A stretch of 50,651 nt of DNA from contig CAMCQT010000021.1 of NCBI GenBank assembly GCA_945877125.1, forward strand, positions 1 through 50,651, written 5' to 3'. Of the stretch, positions 24,480 through 34,246 are shown one piece after another. The DNA is from Candidatus Brevifilum fermentans (GTDB lineage: Bacteria; Chloroflexota; Anaerolineae; Anaerolineales; Villigracilaceae). The translations under genes and the position numbers were made by a program. The notes beneath the pieces were generated by a model. It worked only from the letters and a program-made list of their open reading frames with translations, was not told the DNA's origin and ran no database searches. Every line of letters begins with the position of its first letter. Position 1 is the first letter of the stretch.

Positions 24480-25280
24480 ATGCAACCCAAAATTCAACTT
24501 GCAATTATTATATGTTTGATCGGTCTACTGCTGACTACCCTGACAGCCTGCGGCGCAAACAAAACTAACGAGCCAACTGTTGTACTGCCCATCCTAGAAA
24601 CATCCAACTCGAACAACTCCCCCGCCACAAGCGAACTATGCAACAACGTACTTTATCCCACCACACAAGGCGCGGCATGGATGTACGCCACCGAAGGCGG
24701 ACCAAGCGGTGATTTCATTTATGTAAACTCAATCACCGAAGTGCGCGCAGATGGTTTTACACTCACATCGCAAATCAACGACACCATCAACACACAGGAA
24801 TGGGCTTGCCAACCTGACGGCTTGAAGGCACTTCAACTCGGCGGCGGCAGCGCAGCGGGCATTTCAATTCAAGGCATGACCGCAGAACTCATAACTTCAG
24901 AAGTGACCGGCATCAGCCTGCCGCAATCCGTCACAACTGGCATGGAATGGCAATACAGTTTGAAACTGCAAGGCACGGTCGCAATGCCCGGTGACCAGCA
25001 GGCGCAATCTGCCGGCGGATACTCGGTGGTCATGAAAGATTTAGGCACCGAAACAGTCACCGTGCCAGCCGGAACTTTTGAAGCCATCAAAATTCAAGCC
25101 AATTCAGCGGTTGATATTATGGCGGTCTTTGAAGGACTTGAAGTCCCCGTCAAATTTAATGGAACAACCATCACCTGGTACGCCCCCGGGGTCGGCTATG
25201 TAAGATCAGTGGAAAACGGAGATTTCGGCGGAACAGCCTTCTCCGCCACAACCGAACTCCAAAGTTATCACATCCCATAA
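24480..25280 (+). CDS. Lipoprotein, TapB/DUF3108-like
   Basis: A 266-residue lipoprotein; signal MQPKIQLAIIICLIGLLLTTLTAC with lipobox LTAC. The mature part begins with a disordered Ser/Asn stretch and folds into a beta-rich domain (LYPTTQGAAWMYATEGGPSG, VTTGMEWQYSLKLQG, VTVPAGTFEAIKIQA, TWYAPGVGYVRSVENG). The VPAGTF..I and WYAPGVGYVR blocks are typical of TapB-like surface lipoproteins. ATG 24480 has GGAG 8 bases upstream; an ATG at 24468 has no ribosome site. It may be co-transcribed with the kinase (33-base gap). Confidence 0.82.
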   Translation: MQPKIQLAIIICLIGLLLTTLTACGANKTNEPTVVLPILETSNSNNSPATSELCNNVLYPTTQGAAWMYATEGGPSGDFIYVNSITEVRADGFTLTSQINDTINTQEWACQPDGLKALQLGGGSAAGISIQGMTAELITSEVTGISLPQSVTTGMEWQYSLKLQGTVAMPGDQQAQSAGGYSVVMKDLGTETVTVPAGTFEAIKIQANSAVDIMAVFEGLEVPVKFNGTTITWYAPGVGYVRSVENGDFGGTAFSATTELQSYHIP

Positions 25281-25303
25281 AAAAGGATGAAGGATGAGGA
25301 AAC

Positions 25304-25347
25304 AAAAAATATCCCGAAGGTTTGAGAAACCTTCGGGATATTTTTTT
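25304..25347. terminator. Strong bidirectional terminator
   Basis: A 20-bp perfect stem (AAAAAATATCCCGAAGGTTT and inverse) with a 3-base loop and T-run. It separates the lipoprotein gene from the convergent NUDIX gene and overlaps the NUDIX stop codon. Confidence 0.93.
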
Positions 25348-25850
25348 CAAGAACCAAATACAACAGTCAATTTATCGTTTTCATCGTAATAAGAGCGCGC
25401 CGAAAAAGGCGGATCACCGCGCTGCATGGAATGGATTCGATCAAGCAGGACGGGCAAATCTTCAACCACTGGGAGATGAAGAACCGCATCTTTTTTCACC
25501 CATTCAATTGATCCTTCCTCACAGTCCTTGATCTCACCCTGAGGATTTTCTCCGCAAAAAACAAACAAGCAGACTCCCGCTTCTCCGGCATCCACAATGA
25601 CCGTGCCGCACAACCATAAATCTGCGAGCAGTCCCGTCTCTTCAAGCAACTCACGCTGCGCCGAAAAAAGGATATTTTCTCCGCGCTCCACATGACCGCC
25701 AATCCCATTGTATTTGCCAGCCCACAATCTTTTTGTGGGCGCGCCTTTAATTAACAAATACTCATCCCCACGCCCCCTTCGGGCAAAAATCGCTGTACGG
25801 GGAATGAGCATGTATCTATCTTTCGTTATACCTTGATCAGATTTTGGCAT
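25347..25850 (-). CDS. NUDIX hydrolase (MutT-like)
   Basis: A 167-residue hydrolase. The Nudix box is complete: GGHVERGENILFSAQRELLE followed by ETGL, matching GX5EX7REUXEEXGU. Such enzymes hydrolyse nucleoside diphosphate-linked compounds, for example 8-oxo-dGTP; the exact substrate is unknown. Two starts are possible, ATG 25850 and ATG 25811 (MLIPRTAIFARRG); the first is listed, but neither has a clear ribosome site. The gene converges on the lipoprotein gene and shares its terminator. Confidence 0.9.
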   Translation of the reverse strand: MPKSDQGITKDRYMLIPRTAIFARRGRGDEYLLIKGAPTKRLWAGKYNGIGGHVERGENILFSAQRELLEETGLLADLWLCGTVIVDAGEAGVCLFVFCGENPQGEIKDCEEGSIEWVKKDAVLHLPVVEDLPVLLDRIHSMQRGDPPFSARSYYDENDKLTVVFGS

Positions 25851-26159
25851 GGGCGGAGTTTACCACTGGTCGTCAACTTTTTGGTGAAAACAAATCGGTC
25901 AATGAGTTTTTGATAAATTGAATCTTGCATTTTTGTAAGGAATGACTATAATATGATAATTATTGTCTGATTTACCTCCAAACCAACACACCCACTCGTG
26001 AAAGACAGATTCCAAAAGGACGGCAATCTTGAAAATAACGTGTGTATCCAACAATTTGCAAATTGTATCCAATACAAGGATCAATTTATTCTTGTCCTTA
26101 TGAATTGAAAGACAAGGCTTAAAGCCTGTCTTTCAATTTCTGTTTTAACTGGATATTTT
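25851..26159. other. Intergenic region with a strong hairpin before the GNAT gene
   Basis: No credible gene. Near its end, AATTGAAAGAC (26103-26113) pairs with GTCTTTCAATT (26128-26138) through inner GGCTT / AAGCC arms, followed by a T-rich stretch; it looks like a terminator but has no gene upstream on that strand, so it may be an attenuator in the leader of the GNAT/tail-collar operon. An AT-rich stretch at 25945-25965 (TATAATATGATAATTATTG) could hold a promoter. Confidence 0.5.
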
Positions 26160-26654
26160 ATGAAAATAATCCTACGTGATATTCAACCTGAGGATAAGAC
26201 ATTTCTTTTCACCGTGTACGCCAGTACGCGGACCGATGAAATGGCTCTCGTGGATTGGACAATGGAAGCGAAGAATGCCTTCCTGCGGATGCAATTCGAG
26301 TCGCAAGACCAGTATTACAAAGAAACTTATCAGGGTGCTCAGTACCAGATCATTGAATCTGATGACAAACCTGCTGGACGGCTTTATGTCCACAGGCGGA
26401 AAAGCGAAATCCGCATTATGGATATTTCACTACTGCCAGAATTTCGCAAGCAGGGAATTGGCACAACCTTATTGGAGAGTGTTTTGGAAGAAGGCAAAAA
26501 CCGAAACCTGCCGGTGACGATTCACGTTGAACGCTTTAACCCAGCCTTGCATTTATACGAACGGTTGGGATTCTGCCAAATTGAAGATAAAGGCGTGTAT
26601 CTCTTGATGGAATGCACACCGATGATTATGGAGAAGAATGAAAGTGCTCGATAA
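26160..26654 (+). CDS. GNAT family N-acetyltransferase
   Basis: A 164-residue acetyltransferase. The acetyl-CoA-binding motif A is DISLLPEFRKQGIGTTLLES, fitting the R/QxxGxG/A pattern. The C-terminal LHLYERLGFCQIEDKGVYLLM is also typical. It transfers an acetyl group from acetyl-CoA to an amine; the substrate is unknown. Its 3' end overlaps the next gene by 17 bases, so it is translationally tied to the tail-collar group rather than free-standing. It may modify one of the encoded proteins, which is inference. Ribosome site weak. Confidence 0.88.
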   Translation: MKIILRDIQPEDKTFLFTVYASTRTDEMALVDWTMEAKNAFLRMQFESQDQYYKETYQGAQYQIIESDDKPAGRLYVHRRKSEIRIMDISLLPEFRKQGIGTTLLESVLEEGKNRNLPVTIHVERFNPALHLYERLGFCQIEDKGVYLLMECTPMIMEKNESAR

Positions 26655-26943
26655 ACTGGCTAGCTCAGATTTCGCACCCCACCTCAACCAGACCTTCCGT
26701 ATTCAATTGGAGGGGATCGAGCCAATCGATCTGGAGTTGGTCAGTGTGGCAGAAGCAAGTTCGGCGTCTCAGCCTAAAGCGCGGCATCCATTCTCACTTC
26801 AATTCCTTGGGCCGGTCAGTTCGCAATATCTATTACAACACACCTACGGACTTGAGCATAAAGAAATGGGTGTGTTGGAATTATTCATTGTGCCCCTCGG
26901 ACTTGAAGAGGGGAGAATGCGTTACGAAGCGATATTCACTTAA
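26638..26943 (+). CDS. DUF6916-like small protein
   Basis: A 101-residue protein (LASSDFAPHLNQTFRIQLEG, IDLELVSVAEASSA, PFSLQFLGPVSSQYLLQHTY, then LELFIVPLGLE). This resembles the DUF6916 proteins found next to tail-collar genes; I recall the association but cannot test it. GGAGAAG precedes ATG 26638. It lies between the GNAT gene and three collar genes, 16 bases before the first. No signal peptide. Confidence 0.7.
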   Translation: MKVLDKLASSDFAPHLNQTFRIQLEGIEPIDLELVSVAEASSASQPKARHPFSLQFLGPVSSQYLLQHTYGLEHKEMGVLELFIVPLGLEEGRMRYEAIFT

Positions 26944-26959
26944 TAATAGGAGAAAAAAC

Positions 26960-27463
26960 ATGGCGGAACCTTTTTTATCAGAAATCAGGATTATGTCGTT
27001 TGGATTTGCTCCGAGAGGCTGGGCACTTTGCAACGGGCAACTGCTTCCCATTAACCAAAACCAGGCTCTGTTCTCGTTACTGGGAACAACCTTTGGCGGC
27101 GATGGGCGTGTGAACTTTTCCCTGCCTAATCTGCAAGGCTTTACGCCCATCCATGTTGGCCGCGGACATACATTGGGCGAGAGAGGCGGTGAGCAGGCTC
27201 ACACGTTATCCATTGCTGAAATCCCAACGCACACCCATCCTGCATATGCAAGCAGTACAAATGGAGATTCTCCTGCGCCTACGGGTATGTTGCTGGCAGC
27301 AGAATCAACTGCCATGTATGCGCCCGCAGATGGAAACCTGGTGGCTCTGCAAGCCGCCACAATTGGTAATGTCGGCGGTTCACAAGCACACCTTAATATG
27401 CAGCCGTCTCTTGCCTTGAATTTCTGCATTGCCCTGCAGGGCATCTTTCCATCGTCTAGCTAG
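26960..27463 (+). CDS. Tail-collar domain protein 1 (MdpB-like)
   Basis: A 167-residue protein of the phage Tail_Collar / microcystin-dependent-protein type. The N-terminal collar motif reads FAPRGWALCNGQLLPINQNQ, then LFSLLGTTFGGDGRVNFSLP and LQGFTPIHVGRG. The histidine-rich THTHPAYAS segment and a C-terminal block (NMQPSLALNFCIALQGIFPS) complete the family pattern. No signal peptide. TAGGAG lies 9 bases before ATG 26960; the frame above it overlaps the DUF6916-like gene. First of three tandem paralogs. In phages this domain trimerises in tail fibres; cellular function of the bacterial family is not established. Confidence 0.92.
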   Translation: MAEPFLSEIRIMSFGFAPRGWALCNGQLLPINQNQALFSLLGTTFGGDGRVNFSLPNLQGFTPIHVGRGHTLGERGGEQAHTLSIAEIPTHTHPAYASSTNGDSPAPTGMLLAAESTAMYAPADGNLVALQAATIGNVGGSQAHLNMQPSLALNFCIALQGIFPSSS

Positions 27464-27480
27464 GCAAAAAGGAGAATCAA

Positions 27481-27987
27481 ATGGCTCAACCATATGTAGG
27501 CGAAGTCAGAATGTTTGGCGGCAATTTTGCCCCGGCAGGTTGGATGTTCTGCGAAGGACAGCTTTTGCCAATCTCTGAAAACGAAACGCTTTTCACGTTA
27601 ATCGGCACCACGTACGGCGGCGACGGTCAAAGCACTTTCGGGTTGCCAGATCTGCGCGGGCGCATCCCGATCCATCAGGGAAATGGATTTGTCCTCGCCG
27701 AAACCATAGGCGTGGAAGAAATCACGTTGACGGCAAATCAGATCCCCGAGCACGCCCATACTTTCGTCGGCACTTCATCCACTGCCAGTGCGGTGAGTCC
27801 GGCAAATGGAGTGGTGGCATCGCCCAGTAACATTGACCTATATCGGCCCGCAACCATTCCGGGCGTAGCTATGGCGGCAAACGCACTGGCGAATCAAGGC
27901 GGTTCTCAACCACATACCAATTTCCAGCCGTACTTGTGCGTTTCATTCATCATTTCACTATTTGGGATTTTCCCATCCCCAACTTAA
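27481..27987 (+). CDS. Tail-collar domain protein 2 (MdpB-like)
   Basis: A 168-residue paralog of its neighbours (FGGNFAPAGWMFCEGQLLPI, LFTLIGTTYGGDGQSTFGLP, LRGRIPIHQGNG, IPEHAHTF, and C-terminal NFQPYLCVSFIISLFGIFPS). It is the most diverged of the three at the C-terminus: the CIALQG block is VSFIISLFG. AAAAGGAG precedes ATG 27481, 17 bases after gene 1. Confidence 0.92.
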   Translation: MAQPYVGEVRMFGGNFAPAGWMFCEGQLLPISENETLFTLIGTTYGGDGQSTFGLPDLRGRIPIHQGNGFVLAETIGVEEITLTANQIPEHAHTFVGTSSTASAVSPANGVVASPSNIDLYRPATIPGVAMAANALANQGGSQPHTNFQPYLCVSFIISLFGIFPSPT

Positions 27988-27997
27988 GGAGAATAAA

Positions 27998-28522
27998 ATG
28001 GCAGATCCATTTGTAGCCGAAATCCGAATCTTCCCCTTCAACTTTGCGCCCAGGGGTTGGGCGTGGTGTGATGGTCAATTGTTGCCGCTCTCGCAAAACA
28101 CCGCCCTGTTCTCTCTGCTTGGCACCACATACGGCGGAAATGGACAGAGCAATTTTGCGCTTCCGAATCTTCAAGGAAGCGCCCCCATGCATCCCGGGCA
28201 GGGACCTGGTCTCTCGTTGCATGATCTGGGCGAGGCAGGCGGGACTGAAACTGTGTCGTTGCTAACCAGTGAGATCCCCTCGCACACACATTCTTTGATG
28301 GCGTCAACATCGCCGGCTGCCAGCCGCGACGCAACGAATAATCCGCTTGCGCGCTCACGCAATGGATTGGCCTATCAGACCAACACAGCCCAAAATCTCG
28401 TCAGCATGGCGCCACAGGCTGTAAGCACAGCCGGCGGCGACCAGCCGCATAACAACATGCAACCCTACCTGACACTCTATTTCTGTATTGCCCTGCAGGG
28501 TGTCTTCCCCCCGCGCACCTAA
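27998..28522 (+). CDS. Tail-collar domain protein 3 (MdpB-like)
   Basis: A 174-residue paralog closest to protein 1 (FNFAPRGWAWCDGQLLPLSQ, LFSLLGTTYGGNGQSNFALP, LQGSAPMHPGQGPG, IPSHTHSL, C-terminal NMQPYLTLYFCIALQGVFPP). AAGGAG precedes ATG 27998, 10 bases after gene 2. The spacing pattern of the three genes shows one transcription unit. They could form a heterotrimer, as collar domains trimerise in phage fibres; this is inference. Confidence 0.92.
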   Translation: MADPFVAEIRIFPFNFAPRGWAWCDGQLLPLSQNTALFSLLGTTYGGNGQSNFALPNLQGSAPMHPGQGPGLSLHDLGEAGGTETVSLLTSEIPSHTHSLMASTSPAASRDATNNPLARSRNGLAYQTNTAQNLVSMAPQAVSTAGGDQPHNNMQPYLTLYFCIALQGVFPPRT

Positions 28523-28544
28523 TAAATGTAAAAGAGGCTTAATT

Positions 28545-28871
28545 ATGATAAACCGGCGCGATTTTCTTAAGTTCAGCAGTTTGTTATCCGCTGTCTTTTT
28601 TGTTCAGATCCATCCATTGGGCAAAAAGACCAGTTCGCATGTCGAGGTGGAAACAGAGGACATGATGTACCGCGGCACAAATGATGGAAATATTCTTGTC
28701 TCGCGCGATGCCGGACGGACATGGCAAAACCATCTTAAGCTCGGAACAGAGTATTCGATCCAGGAGTTATTTTTGGACCAGTCAAACCGGGTCCGTGCCC
28801 AGGTTGGATTTGCGGGACATAGTTTTGAGCTTGTTCTTTCAGACAACGGTTCTTCGTGGAAAACTGCTTAA
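28545..28871 (+). CDS. Small Tat-exported protein with an Asp-box (BNR) repeat
   Basis: A 108-residue protein starting with a twin-arginine signal (NRRDFLKFSSLLSAVFFVQI). The mature part carries one complete Asp-box, SRDAGRTW, within GTNDGNILVSRDAGRTWQNH, and a second degenerate copy near the end (LSDNGSSWKT). A full beta-propeller would need several such repeats, so this is a fragment-sized unit or a module that assembles with others. GAGG precedes ATG 28545. It sits between the collar genes and the giant surface protein, in the same direction. Confidence 0.8.
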   Translation: MINRRDFLKFSSLLSAVFFVQIHPLGKKTSSHVEVETEDMMYRGTNDGNILVSRDAGRTWQNHLKLGTEYSIQELFLDQSNRVRAQVGFAGHSFELVLSDNGSSWKTA

Positions 28872-28944
28872 AGAATCGGGTATTGATTTTTTATTTTATT
28901 AACGTAAATAAAATTCGTATTTATCAGTTGAAGAGGAACAGGTC

Positions 28945-31900
28945 ATGATCAAATATAAATTAACGGGCATTTTTTATTTATTTTTCAGAGCGATTTTCGC
29001 TGCGATTTTGATGGTAGCCGCCACCCAACTCCTCTACGGTCTGGGATCGGTTTTTGCCGCCGCTTTATTGACATCCACCAAGACCGATGCTCTGCAAACC
29101 GATGCAGATGGCAGTGGCAATGTTACTCCCGGTGATACATTACGCTATACCATCAACATTCAAAACACCGGCAACTCGGACGCAACAAACTCCTCATTCA
29201 ATGACACGATTGACAATAACACAAGCTTCGTACCCGGCTCACTCCAGACCACGCCGCTGGCGCGCAACGACAGCGGATACAGCACCGTCGGCAACGTTCA
29301 GTTGACCGTGCCAGTTGGCAGCAGCATATTGTTGAACGACAGCGACCCGGACGGTTCAGGCGGGCTGACCGTCACTTCATTCAGCGCGACCAGCATCAAC
29401 GGTGGCAATGTAAGTGTGGCGTCTGATGGCAGTTTCACTTACAACCCCGCGCCAGGCTTTTCAGGGACCGACACCTTTACTTACACGGTAAACGATGGCG
29501 AGGGCAACACAAATGGAGCGACAGTCAGCGTGTCCGTTGGTCAGGTGGCTTGGTTCATCAACAATACGGCAGGCGGGCCAGGTGACGGACGTTTCACTTC
29601 TCCCTTCAATAGCATTGCTAACTTTACTACATTGGCCGCAGATGACCCGGGTGATTACATCTTTGTTTATCAGGGAACTTACAGTGGCGCCATTACATTA
29701 CTGAACAATCAGCAGTTGATCGGACATAATGTCGGCTTGACGATTGCCCCCAACCTTTCCATCGCAGCAGCCGCCCGTCCAACCATTGCCAATGTGACTC
29801 TGGCTTCGGGTAACACTCTGCGCGGATTAAACGTCTCCGTCAGCAGTGGAACAGGTATCAGCGGCGCGGGTGTCGGCGCATTGATCATCAACACCGCTTC
29901 AGTCACCAATAGCGGCGGAGTGGGCGTCAGCTTGAGCGGTGGCAACAGCTCGATGGCAGTGACCTTCGACAGCGTCTCCTCCAGCGGCGGAGCCAATGGC
30001 ATCGTCCTGACCAACAACAGCGGCAGCTTTACATCCAACGGTGGAACGATTGACCCGACTGCGGGTCACGGCATTCAGGTTTCCAATACTGGTGTTGGCC
30101 CGCTAAACCTCACGCTCAAGAACAGCACTGTCACAGGCGCGCCGGCCGGCTTCAACGGAGTCAACTTTGAGATTCCAACCAGCGGCTCCTTCGGCACGAT
30201 CACGATCCAGAGTAATACGATTTCCAATAATGCCAGTACTGGGTTGCGTGCAAACATTCAGGGCACAGGCAGCATTAGCAAGATCGATGTCAATGCCAAT
30301 ACCTTTACTGGTAATGACATCGGCGTTGACCTAGCTACCAATGGCACTGCCAGCATTGACTTCGATATTCACAACAATGCAACGATGAATGGCACCCGCA
30401 CCCAGGTCAACATTGCGGCTAACGACAATGTCCACAATAATGGCGTTGGTCCAACAATGGAAGGCTACATCCGCAACAACATCATCACAACCAGCCCGAC
30501 TGGAAATGCATACATTGCCATGTGGGTGGTGTCTGACGGCGATGGGAATATTACCGTTGATATCAATAACAACACCATCACTAACTTTGGCGATAGCGGC
30601 ATTGACGTGGAGTCGCGCGGCGGCACGGGGGATGTAAATGCGCGGATTGCCAACAATACAGCTTCAACCACTGCCGCTTTCCCTCTGGCAGGTATGTTCC
30701 TGCGCAGCGGTAATAATAGCGCGGGCGAGACCAGCCTGCTGTGCGTGAACCTCAACGGCAATAATATAGCCGGAGGAGTTGGCGCGGTTGCAGATTATTA
30801 TCTGGATCGCTTCACCCCAGCCGCAACACTATTCCAAATTCAAGGGCTATCCCCTGCGTCTGCCACGCCAGCACAAGCCGAGGCGTTTGTAGTCTCGACG
30901 GATGCTGGATCAACCGCATTTGCTGAGAACGGAACTTATACCGCCGCAACCTGCGCCACGGTCAGCTTTGCTTCTGTGCCAAATATTAATCAAGTAGCAC
31001 AAGAATCAGGTGGCGCGGATACTGTATCCGCAATCCCAAGCTTTAGCGGCTCATTTATTGCGTTGAAAGAAAATGCCGCCAAACTGGCAGGTAATTTCGT
31101 CTCAAGCTTCGGCATTTCAAATGCATATGCCGCCCCGATCACCTCAGTAAGCCTGGGTACTTTGAATCCGAGTGAGACGATAACCATCACATTCGATGTG
31201 ACGATCAATAAGCCACTCAGCCCAATCAGCACAACACAAGTCTGCAATCAGGGCAGTGTGACTGCCGATGGCGGCATCAATCTGCTGACCGATGATCCTG
31301 ACGTAGGCGGAGTCACCGACCCAACTTGTACGACGGTACATCAGCCTGACTTGACCATTAGCAAATCAAACAATGTAGGCGGAGTAGTGGTTCAAGGCGA
31401 AAGCTGGGACTGGACTCTGACTGCATCAAACAGCGGCAATGGAGCCGCAGTCTTTGCCAACTCGCAGACGATCCTCACCGATGACCTGCCTTCCAGTGGA
31501 TTGACTTATGGCACACCCAGTGTAGCAAATGTAGTCAATGTGACCAATAGCGGAAACATTAGCTGCGCGATCACCAGTAACACATTAACTTGTATAGCCA
31601 GCGGCGGGACGGTTACGCTCGGAGCCACAACAGGCAAGTTTGATGTGGTAATCCCTGTGACCTCGGTTAACGGTGACACCTATAACAATCCGCGCGGCGG
31701 CGGCAGTTGCTCGGTTGACCCAAACAACAGCCTTGGCGAGTCCAACGAAAGCAACAATACCTGCGCGACGAATACTGTCGTTGCAAATACGCCAACTCCA
31801 ACGCCAACCAATACGCCAACCGCTACTGCTACTAACACGCCGGTATCTCCTACGCCTACTGATACCAACACGCCGACCAACACACCTACCGACACGCCGA

Positions 31901-32934
31901 CCAATACGCCGACCAACACGCCGACCAACACACCTACAGACACGCCGACCAATACGCCAACGAACACACCAACCTACACGCCGACCAACACACCCACAGA
32001 CACACCTACCGACACGCCGACCAACACACCTACCGACACGCCGACCAACACACCTACCAACACACCAACCTACACGTCGACCAACACGCCAACGAACACA
32101 CCGGTTTACACACCGACCAAAGGAAGGAGACCCACCAAGACGCCAACATATACTCCGACCAAGAGACCCACTAGAACAAAAGAGCCTACGAAGACTCCGA
32201 CCAACACGAAGACGCCTGCCCCAACGCCGACTCTAATGGCTTGTTCCAACAATTTGTTGCAAAACGGGAGCTTCGAATTGCCGCTGGTTGCGGGGCAGAA
32301 TATCCAGTATTGGATCGAGAAACCCTTTGAGGGTAGCATCTCCCAAGGCGGAGGGTATCAAGCAGACGGTTTAAATGGTGCTTTCATTGGACCAAGAGAA
32401 CGGCTCTACCAAGATGCGATTGCCACCGCAGGCAACGCCTACACAGTCACGTTCTGGTCTGGCACGCATGACCCGCGTCAGGATGAAACTGTCCGCCTTG
32501 AATTCCTGAATGCATCCAATAATGTGATCAGTTCACAATCAGTCAGCATCAATTACGATGTGGATAACGACAATACAGCGCCTCGCGTGACGCAATACAC
32601 CCTGCAAGGGACTGCGCCCAATGGCACTGTCAAAGTACGTGTGATTGCCCGCAATGAAGGTCGCAATACCTTCAAGTTCGATGCCGCCTGTTTAACTGGC
32701 GTCGAGCCAACCGCGACACCAACCAATACACCAACGAACACACCAACGAACACACCAACCAACACACCAACCAAGACTCCCACCAATACTTCAGTCGCGC
32801 CAACGAACACGCCGACCAATACACCCACCAATACTCCAGTTATGCCAACGAACACGCCAACCAACACGCCAACCAATACTCCAGTCGCGCCGACGGACAC
32901 GCCGACCAACACACCCACCAATACTCCTGGCTAA
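28945..32934 (+). CDS. Giant secreted surface protein with beta-helix and Thr/Pro linkers
   Basis: A 1329-residue exported protein. Order: N-terminal signal/anchor (residues ~1-38); a DUF11-like start ([20 protein letters not shown]); a cadherin-like tandem-repeat domain ([40 protein letters not shown]); a right-handed parallel beta-helix with Asn/Ser/Gly-rich turns (~205-600); DUF11/CARDB domains (~690-945); a linker of [10 protein letters not shown] type repeats (~948-1096); a jelly-roll-like domain starting [20 protein letters not shown] (~1100-1250); and a second Thr/Pro tail to the stop. There is no LPXTG or hydrophobic C-terminal anchor. Likely an adhesin or surface-layer component. GAAGAGGA precedes ATG 28945. 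Same strand as the collar genes. Confidence 0.88.
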   Translation: MIKYKLTGIFYLFFRAIFAAILMVAATQLLYGLGSVFAAALLTSTKTDALQTDADGSGNVTPGDTLRYTINIQNTGNSDATNSSFNDTIDNNTSFVPGSLQTTPLARNDSGYSTVGNVQLTVPVGSSILLNDSDPDGSGGLTVTSFSATSINGGNVSVASDGSFTYNPAPGFSGTDTFTYTVNDGEGNTNGATVSVSVGQVAWFINNTAGGPGDGRFTSPFNSIANFTTLAADDPGDYIFVYQGTYSGAITLLNNQQLIGHNVGLTIAPNLSIAAAARPTIANVTLASGNTLRGLNVSVSSGTGISGAGVGALIINTASVTNSGGVGVSLSGGNSSMAVTFDSVSSSGGANGIVLTNNSGSFTSNGGTIDPTAGHGIQVSNTGVGPLNLTLKNSTVTGAPAGFNGVNFEIPTSGSFGTITIQSNTISNNASTGLRANIQGTGSISKIDVNANTFTGNDIGVDLATNGTASIDFDIHNNATMNGTRTQVNIAANDNVHNNGVGPTMEGYIRNNIITTSPTGNAYIAMWVVSDGDGNITVDINNNTITNFGDSGIDVESRGGTGDVNARIANNTASTTAAFPLAGMFLRSGNNSAGETSLLCVNLNGNNIAGGVGAVADYYLDRFTPAATLFQIQGLSPASATPAQAEAFVVSTDAGSTAFAENGTYTAATCATVSFASVPNINQVAQESGGADTVSAIPSFSGSFIALKENAAKLAGNFVSSFGISNAYAAPITSVSLGTLNPSETITITFDVTINKPLSPISTTQVCNQGSVTADGGINLLTDDPDVGGVTDPTCTTVHQPDLTISKSNNVGGVVVQGESWDWTLTASNSGNGAAVFANSQTILTDDLPSSGLTYGTPSVANVVNVTNSGNISCAITSNTLTCIASGGTVTLGATTGKFDVVIPVTSVNGDTYNNPRGGGSCSVDPNNSLGESNESNNTCATNTVVANTPTPTPTNTPTATATNTPVSPTPTDTNTPTNTPTDTPTNTPTNTPTNTPTDTPTNTPTNTPTYTPTNTPTDTPTDTPTNTPTDTPTNTPTNTPTYTSTNTPTNTPVYTPTKGRRPTKTPTYTPTKRPTRTKEPTKTPTNTKTPAPTPTLMACSNNLLQNGSFELPLVAGQNIQYWIEKPFEGSISQGGGYQADGLNGAFIGPRERLYQDAIATAGNAYTVTFWSGTHDPRQDETVRLEFLNASNNVISSQSVSINYDVDNDNTAPRVTQYTLQGTAPNGTVKVRVIARNEGRNTFKFDAACLTGVEPTATPTNTPTNTPTNTPTNTPTKTPTNTSVAPTNTPTNTPTNTPVMPTNTPTNTPTNTPVAPTDTPTNTPTNTPG
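31789..32235 (+). repeat. Low-complexity [10 protein letters not shown]-coding repeat (with a second block at 32701-32934)
   Basis: Degenerate 12-base and 24-base units (AACACGCCGACC-like) encode the Thr/Pro/Asn/Asp linkers of the giant surface protein. The array is coding and its units are unequal, so it is not CRISPR. Such arrays change length easily by slippage. Confidence 0.9.
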
Positions 32935-32949
32935 TAAATCCAAAACTTC

Positions 32950-32986
32950 AAAAACATACGCCCGAGATGATCGGGCGTATGTTTTT
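32950..32986 (+). terminator. Terminator after the surface protein
   Basis: AAAAACATACGCCCGA pairs with TCGGGCGTATGTTTTT, loop GATGA. Confidence 0.92.
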
Positions 32987-33139
32987 AGGGGAGAAGTATT
33001 ACATGGCTTTTGCATAAGACAATTTATGTCATCCTTTTCCACGGCACACACCAGAGCAGCCTCTTAGCCGTCGTAAAGGTTCCTCGCCGCTATCGCGGCT
33101 CAGAACGACATACACAACTCAGGTGACATGACATAATTA

Positions 33140-33174
33140 AACGTCCCGAAAGTTTTGAACCTTCGGGACGTTTT
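33140..33174 (-). terminator. Terminator of the aldolase gene
   Basis: AACGTCCCGAA (33140-33150) pairs with TTCGGGACGTT (33162-33172) around a short loop. The bases between 32987 and 33139 hold no gene; a small inverted repeat with GTCGT / ACGAC ends lies near 33068-33110. Confidence 0.75.
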
Positions 33175-33202
33175 GTTGTTTCATTGCGACGAGCGCAACA
33201 GG

Positions 33203-34150
33203 CTAACCAATCAACTTGCGAACTTCGTCCAAGTGACCCGCAGAGCCGAGTTTCTCGTTCTTGTCGGCGATGAACTTGGCATATTCAGCCATGAAGATCT
33301 TACCCACGGGGCGCAGGTCAAACTCAGCAGGAAAATCGCGGAAATATTCGCGATGAACGCGCGTCCACACCAGGCGACCGTCCGTGTCAATGTTGATCTT
33401 GGTCACACCCAACTCGGCGGCACGCTTGAATTGGCTGGTATCCACGCCTTTTGCGCCTTTCAAATCACCGCCAGCGGCGTTGATGCGCGCCACTTCTTCC
33501 TGCGGCACTGAGCTGGAGCCGTGCATCACCAACGGGAAGCCGGGCAGGTTCTTCTGGATTTCTTCGAGTACATCGAAATGGAGTCCCTGTGAGCCGCTGA
33601 ACTTGAACGCCCCGTGGCTGGTACCGATGGCGCAAGCCAGTGAGTCGACACCGGTCAGGCGCACAAATTCTTTTGCCTGAATGGGGTCAGTCAATTTGGC
33701 ATTGGCTTCATCTACTTTGACGTGTTCTTCCACGCCGCCCAGTTGACCAAGTTCCGCTTCCACAACCAATCCCTTCGCATGAGCGGCATCCACCACACGC
33801 TTGGTAATTTCCACATTCTTTTCAAAAGATTCGTGGCTGGCATCAATCATCACGGATGAATAAAAGCCGCTGTCAATGCAGTCGTAGCAGGTTTCTTCGT
33901 CGCCATGATCGAGATGAACGGCAAAGATCGCATCTGGGAAAACTTCATTGGCTGAGGTAATTAATCCCTCAAGCATTTTCTTGTGGGTGTAGGAACGCGC
34001 GCCTTTGCTGATTTGGATAATGAACGGCGCTTTGCTCTCGACACAACCGCGGAACAAGCCCATTGCCTGCTCAAGGTTGTTGATGTTATACGCACCGATG
34101 GCATACTTTCCGTACGCCGCTTCAAATAACTTTTTAGTTGTGACAATCAT
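33203..34150 (-). CDS. fba: Fructose-bisphosphate aldolase, class II
   Basis: A 315-residue zinc-dependent aldolase that splits fructose 1,6-bisphosphate into dihydroxyacetone phosphate and glyceraldehyde 3-phosphate, in glycolysis and gluconeogenesis. Motifs: LDHGD (catalytic Asp and first zinc His), EAELGQLGG, GTSHGAFKF with a zinc His, VMHGSSSVP with another, and NIDTDGR for phosphate binding. ATG 34150 (MIVTTKKLFEAAYGKYAIG) is the normal start. A TATAAT on the minus strand (34219-34224) is a plausible -10 but has no good -35. The gene is divergent from the hypothetical gene at 34324. Confidence 0.96.
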   Translation of the reverse strand: MIVTTKKLFEAAYGKYAIGAYNINNLEQAMGLFRGCVESKAPFIIQISKGARSYTHKKMLEGLITSANEVFPDAIFAVHLDHGDEETCYDCIDSGFYSSVMIDASHESFEKNVEITKRVVDAAHAKGLVVEAELGQLGGVEEHVKVDEANAKLTDPIQAKEFVRLTGVDSLACAIGTSHGAFKFSGSQGLHFDVLEEIQKNLPGFPLVMHGSSSVPQEEVARINAAGGDLKGAKGVDTSQFKRAAELGVTKINIDTDGRLVWTRVHREYFRDFPAEFDLRPVGKIFMAEYAKFIADKNEKLGSAGHLDEVRKLIG

Positions 34151-34246
34151 GATGTTAAACCTTCCTTATATGGGTATGAATATGGCGCCAATTAACGCCG
34201 CCTAAAAACCATTGATTAATTATACATCCTGTCTAGAGGACATTTC

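Noticed and set aside
26960-28522. Prophage or contractile injection system
   Set aside because: Only collar-type proteins are present; no tube, sheath, baseplate, capsid, integrase or lysis gene is in the neighbourhood.
31789-32235. Possible CRISPR array
   Set aside because: The repeats are unequal, lie in frame inside a large gene and encode a Thr/Pro linker.
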